This document shows positions 1 through 7,124 of a DNA stretch of 9,518 nucleotides, in pieces. The notes below the pieces were generated by a model. The model saw only the letters and a list, made by a program, of their open reading frames with translations, was not told the origin of the DNA and did not search any database. The position numbers and the translations under genes were made by a program. Source of the stretch: an uncultured Eubacteriales bacterium. GTDB lineage: Bacteria; Bacillota; Clostridia; Oscillospirales; QAKW01. Positions within the stretch are counted from its first letter, which is position 1. Every line of letters starts with the position of its first letter. Where the stretch lies: NCBI GenBank assembly GCA_934378025.1, contig CAKRPM010000034.1:1-9518 (forward strand). The letters are read 5' to 3'.

Positions 1-140
1 GCGTTACGGTGCTGCCGTTATTGTTTTTGTTATTATCGTCGTCGGGTGTTTCGTTATTGCCGTTGTTATTATTGTTATTATCGTCCGACGGCGTTACGGT
101 GCTGCCGTTGTTGTTATTATTGTTGTTATTGTCGTCCGCC
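1..140. repeat. Imperfect tandem repeat coding the Asn/Asp-rich stalk
   Basis: A 19-bp unit beginning GCGTTACGGTGCTG occurs identically at 1-19 and 91-109, a 90-bp period (30 residues). Inside each period an AT-rich run of Asn codons alternates with GTCGTC/GTCCGN blocks encoding Asp-Asp, giving sub-units of about 15 residues of the form Thr-Pro-x-Asp-Asp-(Asn)n. AAT and AAC codons alternate rather than forming a pure trinucleotide run, so the tract has diverged or is selected at the protein level. The repeat probably continues past the window edge. Confidence 0.7.
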
Positions 141-322
141 GGAGTGACCAAAATTTTATCTCCCGGGACGGTAACGGTTTGGTTGTTCAAACTCTTCTGC
201 AGCTTGATGATCTGACCGGTCGTTTTTGCGTCATTATAGGTACGACCGCTGCACGCCGTAAAAAGTAACAGCGCCATTGTCATCATCAAAATCGCCGCAA
301 CGGATCTGATTTTGTTTTTCAT
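1..322 (-). CDS. Putative lipoprotein with Asn/Asp-rich repeat stalk (partial, C-terminus outside window)
   Basis: Reading the minus strand from the ATG at 322 gives 107 open codons that run off the left edge, so only the N-terminus is seen. Residues 1-23 are a lipoprotein signal peptide: basic start (MKNKIR), a hydrophobic stretch (residues 8-21) and a lipobox LFTAC with the lipidated Cys at 24. Residues 25-60 form a short polar segment. From residue 61 the protein becomes low-complexity, with runs of Asn and Asp separated by Thr-Pro and Gly-Ser-Thr-Val units. This looks like a flexible spacer that would hold a domain, lying beyond the window, away from the membrane. The Shine-Dalgarno AAGGAG (332-337) sits 9 nt before the ATG. 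The hydrolase operon ends upstream in the same direction, 131 bp away. The function is unknown; a surface or cell-wall-associated lipoprotein is an inference from the signal and stalk only. Confidence 0.75.
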   Translation of the reverse strand, partial: MKNKIRSVAAILMMTMALLLFTACSGRTYNDAKTTGQIIKLQKSLNNQTVTVPGDKILVTPADDNNNNNNNNGSTVTPSDDNNNNNNGNNETPDDDNNKNNNGSTVT

Positions 323-367
323 GCCGTATCGCTCCTTTTTGCAGTGTAAATCTACTTGCTCGTTTTT

Positions 368-396
368 ATTATATATGATATTTATGGAAAATGCAA
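368..396 (-). promoter_or_regulatory. Putative sigma-A promoter for the lipoprotein gene
   Basis: On the minus strand, TTGCAT (391-396) and a perfect TATAAT (368-373) are separated by 17 bp (374-390). The -35 box is weak (3 of 6 matches), while the -10 and spacing are ideal. The lipoprotein ATG lies 45 bp downstream, leaving a leader of roughly 40 nt with the AAGGAG site. The surrounding 323-453 gap is very AT-rich and holds no other gene and no clear GC-rich terminator for the upstream alpha-galactosidase gene. Confidence 0.55.
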
Positions 397-453
397 CTAA
401 TAAATTTCTTTTTTTACAAAAATATTTTTACATTATCACAAAGAAGTGCTCCG

Positions 454-2658
454 TTACACCTTTTTCAAAAGGAACTGATATCCGGTATAGGCGGCGCGCC
501 GACCGACGGCCAGCGGAATTCCGATTTTTTCCAGTGCCGCACCGGAATAGCGCCCCGAAAGGCGGCTGCCCTCCACGGTATACAGCGCGTCCCGCTCCAA
601 GCCCTTTACACGGGCGTAAAGCTGCACGTCATGCTGCGAGGGATCCATCAAAACCGCACCGACCAAAGCCGTGGAGCGATCCTTGGAGACATAGTTCCAC
701 ACCGTCAGACCGTCCTTTTGATCGTACGGCCCCTGCACACGGTAATAATCCCCTGAAAAAATCAGCGACTGCAGGCTGCGATATTTTTCGCTTTGCGCCT
801 TGCAAAAGGCCTTTTCCTCCTTGCTTAGGCGCGTGGTATCCAACTCGTAACCGAAGGTGCCGTTCATGGCCACGATGCTGCGCGTTTCAAAGCTGCAATC
901 GCGGAACGTACGGATATTCGGTGAAACGGAAACATGCGCGCCCACGGCGCTGATGGGATAGAAAAACGAGGTGCCGTACTGAATAAACAGACGGTCGATC
1001 GCGTCGGTGTTGTCGCTGCACCAAATTTGCGGTTGATAGTACAGCATGGCCGCGTCAAAACGGCCGCCGCCGCCCGAACAGCCCTCAAAAAGGATATCGG
1101 GATGCTTCCACATAATTTCATCCATCACATGGTACAGACCCAACACGAAGCGGTGGAACACCTCCCCTTGACGGGTTTTATCCAGCGCTCTTGAATAAAC
1201 GTCGGTCAACACACGGTTAAAGTCCCATTTGACATATTCAATATTCGCGCTGTCCAGCACATCGTTTACGGCTTTGATGATATATTCCTGAACGTCCACA
1301 CGGGAGAAATCCAATACCAGCTGGTGGCGTCCGAGTGCCGGCGCTCTGCCCGGAATGGACAGTGCCCAGTCGGGATGCGCGCGGTACAGCGCGCTGTCCT
1401 CATTGATCATCTCCGGTTCAAACCACAGCCCGAATTTCAGCCCCAGCGCATTGATTTTTTGCACCAAATCGCCAAGTGTTCCGCCCAGCTTTTGCTCGTT
1501 GACCACCCAATCGCCCAGTCCGCTGCGATCGCTGTTGCGCGCACCGAACCAGCCGTCGTCCAACACAAACAGATCGACCCCCATTTCGGTGGCCTCTTTG
1601 GCAATGGCCAGCAGCTTTTCGCCGTCGAAATTCATGCGGGTTGCCTCCCAGTTATTGACCAGCACCGGCCGGGGGCAATGCATATATTTACTGCGGCAAA
1701 GATTTTCGCGATAGGCGTCATGGTAGTTATGACTCAGCCCCGTCAGACCGTCTGCGGAATAGCTCATAACCACCTCGGGCGCGGTAAACCGTTCCCCCGC
1801 CTCCAGCCGCCACTCAAACTGCTCGGGGTGAATTCCCATCACCACGCGGACGTCGTCATACGTGGTGCGCTCGGCGGAAAAGAGAAAGTTGCCGCTGTAC
1901 ATAAAGGAAAAGCCGTAGCAATCTCCGTGATCCTCCGTGGCGTTCCGATCGCACAAAATCAGCGAATTGTTTTCAAAGAGAGAGGTTTCGCCGCGATTGG
2001 AGCCATGGCTGATCACGCCGCGCACCAAATGCTCGCGCTCTACGGCCCGCTCGGTATTATGGTGTCCCCAAAAATGAAGGATGTCAAAATCGGCGGGCAA
2101 AAAATCCAAGGTGACCGACATAATGCGGCGCAGTGAAATCGTACCTGTGCCGCCGTTTTTCACCCGAACGGCACGGCAAATCATATCCTTTTCCTCAAAA
2201 ACCGCATACAGCAAGATCACCTGCACGCCCGTATGCGCGTCCTCTATGGTAATTTCCAGGGAATCGGTATGCTCCCCGTCGATTGCGCGAAGACCGGGCA
2301 GGCCGGGCAGGACGTATTTTCCCGCATAAATTTTGTGTTCTTTATACTTGCCGTCAAAGGCGTACGATCCGTCGGCATTGACCAGCGCCATCGAGCCGAT
2401 TCGGTAATCGCCGACGCCGGCGGTTGAAAACTCCTGCGGCAAATTCTCCGTCGAATAATCGCACGCGTCGTTTTCATGCGGCACATTGGAAAAGGAGCGC
2501 ATGCGCGGCACAATGCCGAAAGACGCGTCCGCGTCCGCCAGGCGTTCGCCGTAATACGCATGCAGCAAATGGCCGAAAGAAGAAATTTTGATTTGATAGC
2601 TTGTATTTTTCGTTTGCAGAGAAAATATCCCGTTTTTGGCATCAAATGCGATTGACAT
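454..2658 (-). CDS. Alpha-galactosidase, glycoside hydrolase family GH36
   Basis: This 734-residue protein hydrolyses terminal alpha-1,6-linked galactose, as in melibiose, raffinose-type sugars or galactomannan fragments, by the retaining mechanism. The length is typical of bacterial tetrameric GH36 enzymes of about 730 residues. An N-terminal beta-sandwich (about 1-330) precedes a (beta/alpha)8 barrel (about 330-640) and a C-terminal beta domain. Visible hallmarks are NNWEAT (335-340), LDDGWFGAR (366-374), WFEPEM (412-417), YVKWDFNR (475-482) with the nucleophile Asp479, CSGGGGRFD (527-535) and WCSDNTD (546-552) with the acid/base Asp549. No signal peptide is present, so it should act in the cytoplasm on imported oligosaccharides. 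It is the second gene of an operon with the GH3 gene, with only 9 bp between them. The ATG at 2658 is chosen because AGGAGG ends 5 nt before it. Substrate length and linkage preference cannot be read from the sequence. Confidence 0.95.
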   Translation of the reverse strand: MSIAFDAKNGIFSLQTKNTSYQIKISSFGHLLHAYYGERLADADASFGIVPRMRSFSNVPHENDACDYSTENLPQEFSTAGVGDYRIGSMALVNADGSYAFDGKYKEHKIYAGKYVLPGLPGLRAIDGEHTDSLEITIEDAHTGVQVILLYAVFEEKDMICRAVRVKNGGTGTISLRRIMSVTLDFLPADFDILHFWGHHNTERAVEREHLVRGVISHGSNRGETSLFENNSLILCDRNATEDHGDCYGFSFMYSGNFLFSAERTTYDDVRVVMGIHPEQFEWRLEAGERFTAPEVVMSYSADGLTGLSHNYHDAYRENLCRSKYMHCPRPVLVNNWEATRMNFDGEKLLAIAKEATEMGVDLFVLDDGWFGARNSDRSGLGDWVVNEQKLGGTLGDLVQKINALGLKFGLWFEPEMINEDSALYRAHPDWALSIPGRAPALGRHQLVLDFSRVDVQEYIIKAVNDVLDSANIEYVKWDFNRVLTDVYSRALDKTRQGEVFHRFVLGLYHVMDEIMWKHPDILFEGCSGGGGRFDAAMLYYQPQIWCSDNTDAIDRLFIQYGTSFFYPISAVGAHVSVSPNIRTFRDCSFETRSIVAMNGTFGYELDTTRLSKEEKAFCKAQSEKYRSLQSLIFSGDYYRVQGPYDQKDGLTVWNYVSKDRSTALVGAVLMDPSQHDVQLYARVKGLERDALYTVEGSRLSGRYSGAALEKIGIPLAVGRRAAYTGYQFLLKKV

Positions 2659-2670
2659 GAAGTCCTCCTA
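2659..2670 (-). promoter_or_regulatory. Shine-Dalgarno overlapping the upstream stop codon (translational coupling)
   Basis: The stop codon TAG of the GH3 gene (2668-2670) overlaps the AGGAGG Shine-Dalgarno (2664-2669) of the GH36 gene, with the GH36 ATG 5 nt further on. Ribosomes ending on GH3 would thus sit on the next start site, which suggests coupled production of the two enzymes. Confidence 0.75.
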
Positions 2671-4902
2671 ATCCCGCAGCAAATCGCGCAGTTGTTCCAC
2701 CGTTTTGTTCAGCTCGTCGCGCTTCATATCGGTATAGCCGATCATGTTGCGAAGCGGTGCGTTATGCGCGCCGTTTACGCGTGCCGGCGTCAATTCCTTG
2801 CCGGCGTAATGATGTTTAAGATACCGCTCAAACAGTACCTTTGCCGAATCATGCGTGCGCTCGTTATCCAGCAGCTCGCCCAGCGTTGTATTCAGCGTGA
2901 TCTCCATCGGCATGGCGCGCTCGGCAATCAATTGAATTTCTTTTGAAAGCAAAACCGTGCGGCAATCTTTGCAAATTTGAATTTCGTAGCAGCCGCCGGC
3001 CGCATAAAAATCGCCGAGATCCGTATTAAACCATGAGAAAGCATAGCGATCCAGCGTAAAGCTGACGCGGCGGCTCTCCCCCGGTTGCAGTGCCACTTTA
3101 CAAAACTCCTTGAGTTCTCTGTCCGGCCGAATTTGCACGTCGGTGTGATCGGCCACATACAGCTGCACCACCTCTTTGCCGAAAACGTTTCCGACATTTT
3201 TCACCGTCACGCTGACGGTAATTTGCTCGCTTTCCCGCATGCTCTCGCGGTCCACCGTCAAATCGGAATACGCAAAATCGGTATAAGAAAGGCCGTAGCC
3301 GAACGGGAACAGCACGTCCGTCTTGCGCTTGTTATAATAGCGATATCCGACGAAAATGCCTTCATTATAGTGCGTTTTGTTTTGCTTTCCGCCGAAATCG
3401 ATAAAGCAGGGCGTATCCTCCAAACGTTTGGGGAAGCTTTCCGCCAAACGACCCGACGGGTTATTCTTGCCGTACAGCGTCGAAACAGCGGCCTGTGCCA
3501 CCGCCTGACCGCCCAGGTAGCACTCCAGCACCCCTTTTACAGCGGGCAGCCAATTCATTTCAATGACGCTGCCGTTATGCAATACCACCACGACATTGGG
3601 GTTCACCTTTGCCACCTTTTCAATCAGTTCCACCTGGTTTTGCGGCATTCTGATATGTTTACGATCCATGCCCTCGGACTCAAAGCTCTCGGGCAGTCCC
3701 GCAAAGATCACGACTTTTTCGACCCCTGCCGCCAATTCCAGCGCCTCGCTTAGCAATGCGGGATCGGTTTGCTCGCTTTCAATGACATACCCCTGTGCAT
3801 AGGGCAGCTGCGGCAAAAGCTCTCTCGCAGAGGGCACCTTGGTCGCATTGACGTGGGAAGAACCGCCGCCTTGATAGCGCGGTTTTTCGGCAAATGCACC
3901 GATCAGCGCCACACGATCATTTTCGGACAACGGCAAAATTTGATCGTCATTTTTCAAAAGAACCATGCAGTTTTCGGCGATTTCGACCGCTTTTTGATGT
4001 TCTGCTTCGGCGTCGAAGTCCACTTTGCGGCGGTTTTCGGCACAACGAAAGACGATTTTCAAAATATTGCGGACGCAACGATCCAGCGCCGCTTCCTCCA
4101 GCGTGCCGTTTTGTACCGCTTGAATAATGCTTTGCTCATTTTGTTCATCGGCATAGGGCATTTCCATATCCAGCCCCGCTTTAACGCCCGCCACACGATT
4201 GCTGACCGCTTTCCAGTCGCTCATCACATAGCCTTCAAAGCCCCACTGATCCCGCAACAGATCGGTTAAAAGCCAGCGGTTCTCGCAGGCATATACCCCG
4301 TTGATCCGATTGTAGGAAGCCATAACGGTCCAAGGCTGATTTTTCTTTACAATCTGCTCGAAGGCGTACAAATAAATTTCGCGCATGGTCCGCTCGTCCG
4401 CCTCACTGGAGCAGGACAGCCGACGGTATTCCTGATTGTTCATGGCAAAATGCTTTAAGCTGGTGCCGACGCCCGCCTCCTGACAACCGTCGATAAACGC
4501 ACCGCCCATCTTGGCCGCCACCACGGGATCCTCCGAAAAATACTCGAAGTTTCTGCCGCACAGCGGGCTGCGCTTGATATTGATGCCGGGGCCCAGCAAA
4601 ATGTCCACATCATAAGCGTGGCACTCCTCCCCCAGCGTCTGCCCCATGCGGTGCATCATTTCCGTATCAAAGGAACACGCTGTTGCGCAAGCCGTCGGAA
4701 AGCAAACGGCGGGACGGGTTTTGCCCATGCCCAGATTATCCAAATGCTCGTCAGCCTTGCGAATTCCGTGCGGGCCGTCGCTGACCCAAATGGAGGGAAT
4801 CCCGAGTGCTTCAAAGGGAACACTTGTCCAATTATCCTTACCGGCGCAAAGCTTTGCCTTTTGCGCAAGCGTCATTTTTGAAAGTATTTTTTCAATATCC
4901 AT
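2668..4902 (-). CDS. Beta-glucosidase-type glycoside hydrolase family GH3
   Basis: This 744-residue enzyme should remove terminal beta-linked glucose or a similar sugar by a retaining mechanism. The domain order is an N-terminal barrel (about 1-290), an alpha/beta sandwich (about 305-495) and a fibronectin-III-like domain (about 560-655). Motifs include SDGPHGIR (41-48), GPGINIKRSPLCGRNFEYF (104-122), KHF (150-152), VMSDW (226-230) with the nucleophile Asp229, ESEGMDR (407-413) with the likely acid/base Glu, SGRLAESFP (483-491) and PFGYGLSYT (533-541). A PA14 insert, common in larger GH3 enzymes, does not seem to be present. An extra helical tail of about 80 residues (665-744) follows the FnIII-like domain. 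There is no signal peptide, so it is probably cytoplasmic. It is the first gene of the operon; a GGAAAGGAAAAG site (4909-4920) precedes the ATG. GH3 includes glucosidases, xylosidases and others, so the exact sugar is uncertain. Confidence 0.92.
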   Translation of the reverse strand: MDIEKILSKMTLAQKAKLCAGKDNWTSVPFEALGIPSIWVSDGPHGIRKADEHLDNLGMGKTRPAVCFPTACATACSFDTEMMHRMGQTLGEECHAYDVDILLGPGINIKRSPLCGRNFEYFSEDPVVAAKMGGAFIDGCQEAGVGTSLKHFAMNNQEYRRLSCSSEADERTMREIYLYAFEQIVKKNQPWTVMASYNRINGVYACENRWLLTDLLRDQWGFEGYVMSDWKAVSNRVAGVKAGLDMEMPYADEQNEQSIIQAVQNGTLEEAALDRCVRNILKIVFRCAENRRKVDFDAEAEHQKAVEIAENCMVLLKNDDQILPLSENDRVALIGAFAEKPRYQGGGSSHVNATKVPSARELLPQLPYAQGYVIESEQTDPALLSEALELAAGVEKVVIFAGLPESFESEGMDRKHIRMPQNQVELIEKVAKVNPNVVVVLHNGSVIEMNWLPAVKGVLECYLGGQAVAQAAVSTLYGKNNPSGRLAESFPKRLEDTPCFIDFGGKQNKTHYNEGIFVGYRYYNKRKTDVLFPFGYGLSYTDFAYSDLTVDRESMRESEQITVSVTVKNVGNVFGKEVVQLYVADHTDVQIRPDRELKEFCKVALQPGESRRVSFTLDRYAFSWFNTDLGDFYAAGGCYEIQICKDCRTVLLSKEIQLIAERAMPMEITLNTTLGELLDNERTHDSAKVLFERYLKHHYAGKELTPARVNGAHNAPLRNMIGYTDMKRDELNKTVEQLRDLLRD

Positions 4903-4950
4903 TTATAACTTTTCCTTTCCGCCGCGGTCCTGCCGCAACAATACATTTTA

Positions 4951-4979
4951 ATTTTATCATACCGAAAAATAGAAGTAAA
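4951..4979 (-). promoter_or_regulatory. Extended -10 sigma-A promoter of the GH3-GH36 operon
   Basis: On the minus strand, TTTACT (4974-4979) and TAAAAT (4951-4956) are 17 bp apart, and a TG at the extended -10 position gives TGATAAAAT. The start codon is 48 bp downstream of the -10 box. Within the leader a short inverted repeat, GCGG (4924-4927) and CCGC (4933-4936) around 5 bp, might be an operator half-site pair or a small hairpin. No convincing catabolite-repression (cre) match was seen. Confidence 0.65.
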
Positions 4980-4980
4980 G

Positions 4981-5018
4981 AAAAAAAGCGGCGAATCGTT
5001 AAAATTCGCCGCTTTTTT
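4981..5018 (-). terminator. Rho-independent terminator after the metal-efflux operon
   Basis: A perfect 9-bp stem, GCGGCGAAT (4988-4996) and ATTCGCCGC (5004-5012) around a 7-nt loop, is flanked by seven A and six T. On the minus strand this is a GC-rich hairpin followed by a U-tract, 13 bp after the ATPase stop codon. It should isolate the metal operon from the hydrolase promoter just downstream. Its symmetry would also let it act on plus-strand transcripts. Confidence 0.9.
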
Positions 5019-5030
5019 GAAAAGCAGAAA

Positions 5031-6881
5031 TTATTTTACGCGCAATGCGCGGGTGGCGTTTAAGATCGCAATGACCGAAACGCCCACATCGCCGAAGCTG
5101 GCCAACCACATATCGGCCAAGCCGAAAACGGCGAAAATCATAATCAAAAATTTAACACTGAGTGCAAAGATGATATTTTCCTTTACAATTCGTTTGGTGC
5201 GCTTGGAGATCAGTACGGCGCGGCTGATTTTGGAAGGTTTGTCATCCATCAATACAACGTCTGCCGCCTCGATGGCCGCGTCGCTGCCCAACGCCCCCAT
5301 GGCAATTCCGATATCCGCGCGGGAAAGCACCGGCGCGTCATTGATGCCGTCGCCGACAAACGCCAGTTTTTCACCGGGGGATTTTTCAGCCAGCAGCTTT
5401 TCCACCATGGCCACCTTATCCGCCGGCAAAAGCTCCGCATAGAAATCGGTGATGCCCAACCGAGAGGCAATATCCGCCGCCACGGCTTTACTGTCGCCGG
5501 TCAGCATGACGACCTTTGCGCCGTGCGCTTTCAGCGCCGAAATGGCCTCGGCCGCGTCCTCCTTGGGTTGGTCGGCAATGATGATATGTCCGGCATATAC
5601 GCCGTCCACCGCCACATGCACCGCCGTACCGATCAAATGACAGTCATGCGCGTGGGCGCCTTCTTTGCTCATCAGTTTGCGGTTGCCGACGGCAATGCGT
5701 TTGCCGTCAATCGTGGCCACCACACCGTGCCCCGCAATTTCCTCCACGCCGGCCACACGGGCGGGATCGCCGTCCTTGCCGTAGGCCTGCTTCAGCGAAA
5801 GCGAAATGGGGTGATCGGAGTAATGTTCCGCCAGCGCCGCATATTCCAGCAGCTGCGCCTCCGGAATTTTTTCGGGATGGATGGCCGTCACCGTAAAGTT
5901 GCCTTTGGTGAGCGTTCCGGTTTTATCAAAGACCACAATATCCGTCTGCGAAAGCATTTCAAGATAATTGGCGCCTTTCACCAAAATACCGTTGCGGGAA
6001 GCACCGCCGATACCGCCGAAAAAGGTCAGCGGCACGCTGATCACCAGTGCGCAAGGGCAGCTGACGACCAAAAAGATCAACGCTCTGCCGATCCAAACGC
6101 TCCAATCGCCCGCAAAAATCGGCGTAACCAATCCCAAAACCAACGCGCAAATGACCACGATCGGCGTATAGTATTTTGCAAAACGGGTGATAAAGCTCTC
6201 CGTTTTGCCCTTGTTCATCGAACTGTTTTCCACCAAATCCAGGATCTTGGACACCGTGGACTCGCCGAACGGAGCGCTGACTTTGATCCGCAGCAGGCCG
6301 CCCATATTGACGCAGCCGCTGATCACACTGTCCCCCGCCGCCACGTTTCGCGGCAGGCTCTCACCGGTCAGCTTGGAGGTATCCAAGGCGGAAGAACCGT
6401 CGATCACCGTACCGTCCAGCGGCACTTTTTCGCCGGGTTTTACAACAATTTCATCCCCCACCTTCACCTGATCGGGGGAAACCTGCACCAGCTCGCCGTC
6501 TTTTTCGATATTGGCATAATCGGGGCGAATATCCATCAGCGCGGAAATGCTTTTACGGCTTTTGCCGACCGCCACTTTTTCAAACAAATCGCCCGTCTTA
6601 TAAAAGAGCATAACAAACACGGCTTCGGGAAATTCGCCGAGCGCCAGAGAACCGATTGTGGCAATGGACATCAAAAATTTCTCATCAAAAAGCTGTCCGT
6701 TGCCGATATTGCGCACTGCGGCCCACAGCACATCCCAGCCAATGTAAAAATACGGCACCAAATACAGCAAAAGCTGCAGCCATACGGGCATTTCCACCAG
6801 GTGCGTCACCAGCACCACGATCAGAAAAATGCCGCCGGCAATTAAAATTTGATTTCTGATTTTTTTCTGCTTTTTGGTCAT
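5031..6881 (-). CDS. cadA: P1B-2-type Zn/Cd/Pb-translocating P-type ATPase (CadA/ZntA family), lacking a fused HMA domain
   Basis: This 616-residue membrane pump should export divalent soft metals such as Zn, Cd or Pb using ATP. Residue positions: membrane helices near 11-60 and 66-98, actuator-domain TGES (172-175), the metal-site CPC (275-277) in a membrane helix, the phosphorylated Asp319 in DKTGTLT, the HP dipeptide of SDHPIS (357-358), and GDGINDAP (510-517) of the hinge. Lys577 and Asp598 lie in the last two helices, 21 residues apart as in ZntA (Lys693, Asp714), which supports the P1B-2 class rather than a copper pump. The usual N-terminal metal-binding domain is absent and is encoded by the preceding small gene, whose stop codon lies 1 nt before this ATG. 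A TTG at 6929 would extend the protein by 16 residues but overlaps that gene and adds no conserved sequence, so ATG at 6881 is preferred. Metal choice within the class is inferred. Confidence 0.93.
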   Translation of the reverse strand: MTKKQKKIRNQILIAGGIFLIVVLVTHLVEMPVWLQLLLYLVPYFYIGWDVLWAAVRNIGNGQLFDEKFLMSIATIGSLALGEFPEAVFVMLFYKTGDLFEKVAVGKSRKSISALMDIRPDYANIEKDGELVQVSPDQVKVGDEIVVKPGEKVPLDGTVIDGSSALDTSKLTGESLPRNVAAGDSVISGCVNMGGLLRIKVSAPFGESTVSKILDLVENSSMNKGKTESFITRFAKYYTPIVVICALVLGLVTPIFAGDWSVWIGRALIFLVVSCPCALVISVPLTFFGGIGGASRNGILVKGANYLEMLSQTDIVVFDKTGTLTKGNFTVTAIHPEKIPEAQLLEYAALAEHYSDHPISLSLKQAYGKDGDPARVAGVEEIAGHGVVATIDGKRIAVGNRKLMSKEGAHAHDCHLIGTAVHVAVDGVYAGHIIIADQPKEDAAEAISALKAHGAKVVMLTGDSKAVAADIASRLGITDFYAELLPADKVAMVEKLLAEKSPGEKLAFVGDGINDAPVLSRADIGIAMGALGSDAAIEAADVVLMDDKPSKISRAVLISKRTKRIVKENIIFALSVKFLIMIFAVFGLADMWLASFGDVGVSVIAILNATRALRVK

Positions 6882-6882
6882 T

Positions 6883-7101
6883 TTATAACACGATCTCACA
6901 ATCCGGCTCAATTTTTTTGCAAACTGCAACAGCCTCTTTTAAAACTTCGTCAAAACGATCATCCGTGGCCTCCAGCACCATTTTTTGTGCCAGGAAATTC
7001 ACGCTGACGCTGTCCACGCCGTCAATCTTGCGAACGGCGTCCTCCATTTTGGCGGCGCAATGCGCGCAATCCAAATCCTCCAAAACAAATGTCTTTTTCA
7101 T
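6883..7101 (-). CDS. Free-standing heavy-metal-associated (HMA) domain protein
   Basis: This is a 72-residue protein with a complete ferredoxin-like HMA fold length. The metal loop DCAHC places Asp11, Cys12 and Cys15 together; the Asp before the first Cys is typical of the N-terminal domains of Zn/Cd ATPases (CadA/ZntA), not of most copper domains. It should bind metal in the cytoplasm and may hand it to, or regulate, the ATPase encoded next. The neighbouring ATPase lacks this domain, so the two genes together equal one standard CadA. The ATG at 7101 is preceded by AAAGGAAG. It starts 23 bp after the ArsR stop, and its TAA stop is separated from the ATPase ATG by a single A, so translation is probably coupled. 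The two reading frames differ, so it is not an in-frame fusion broken by one stop codon. Confidence 0.88.
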   Translation of the reverse strand: MKKTFVLEDLDCAHCAAKMEDAVRKIDGVDSVSVNFLAQKMVLEATDDRFDEVLKEAVAVCKKIEPDCEIVL

Positions 7102-7124
7102 AGTGATCTTCCTTTCTTAAAAAT

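Noticed and set aside
1..110. Possible CRISPR-like spaced repeat
   Set aside because: Only two copies of a 19-bp unit are seen, the intervening sequence is itself low-complexity, and the whole is in frame in a coding sequence.
9..215. Leu/Ser-rich plus-strand open frame
   Set aside because: It is the complement of the Asn-rich repeat of the lipoprotein; the minus frame has a signal peptide, lipobox, ribosome binding site and promoter.
418..429. A5TAT5 palindrome as terminator of the hydrolase operon
   Set aside because: The stem is purely A/T, has no room for a stable loop and no following U-tract of the usual kind.
1324..2136. A 270-codon open frame on the plus strand
   Set aside because: It is antisense to the GH36 catalytic region, has no ribosome binding site of note and no recognisable domain.
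3085..4269. Two plus-strand open frames (3085-3753 and 3769-4269)
   Set aside because: Both are antisense to the GH3 gene and read as compositionally odd shadow protein.
4957..4985. Catabolite repression (cre) site near the hydrolase promoter
   Set aside because: No sequence there or in the leader fits the TGNAANCGNWNNCW consensus.
5523..6845. A 440-codon open frame on the plus strand
   Set aside because: It lies wholly antisense to the P-type ATPase gene, whose motifs are all intact; its product is His/Arg/Gln-rich with no recognisable domain, as expected of a shadow frame.
6879..6890. Frameshift breaking a fused CadA
   Set aside because: The downstream frame has its own ATG placed exactly at the stop of the HMA gene, and separate HMA genes are known, so two functional genes are more likely; comparison with relatives would settle it.
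6879..6929. TTG start at 6929 for the ATPase
   Set aside because: It would overlap the HMA gene by 47 bp and adds 16 unremarkable residues; ATG at 6881 directly after the HMA stop fits coupling better.
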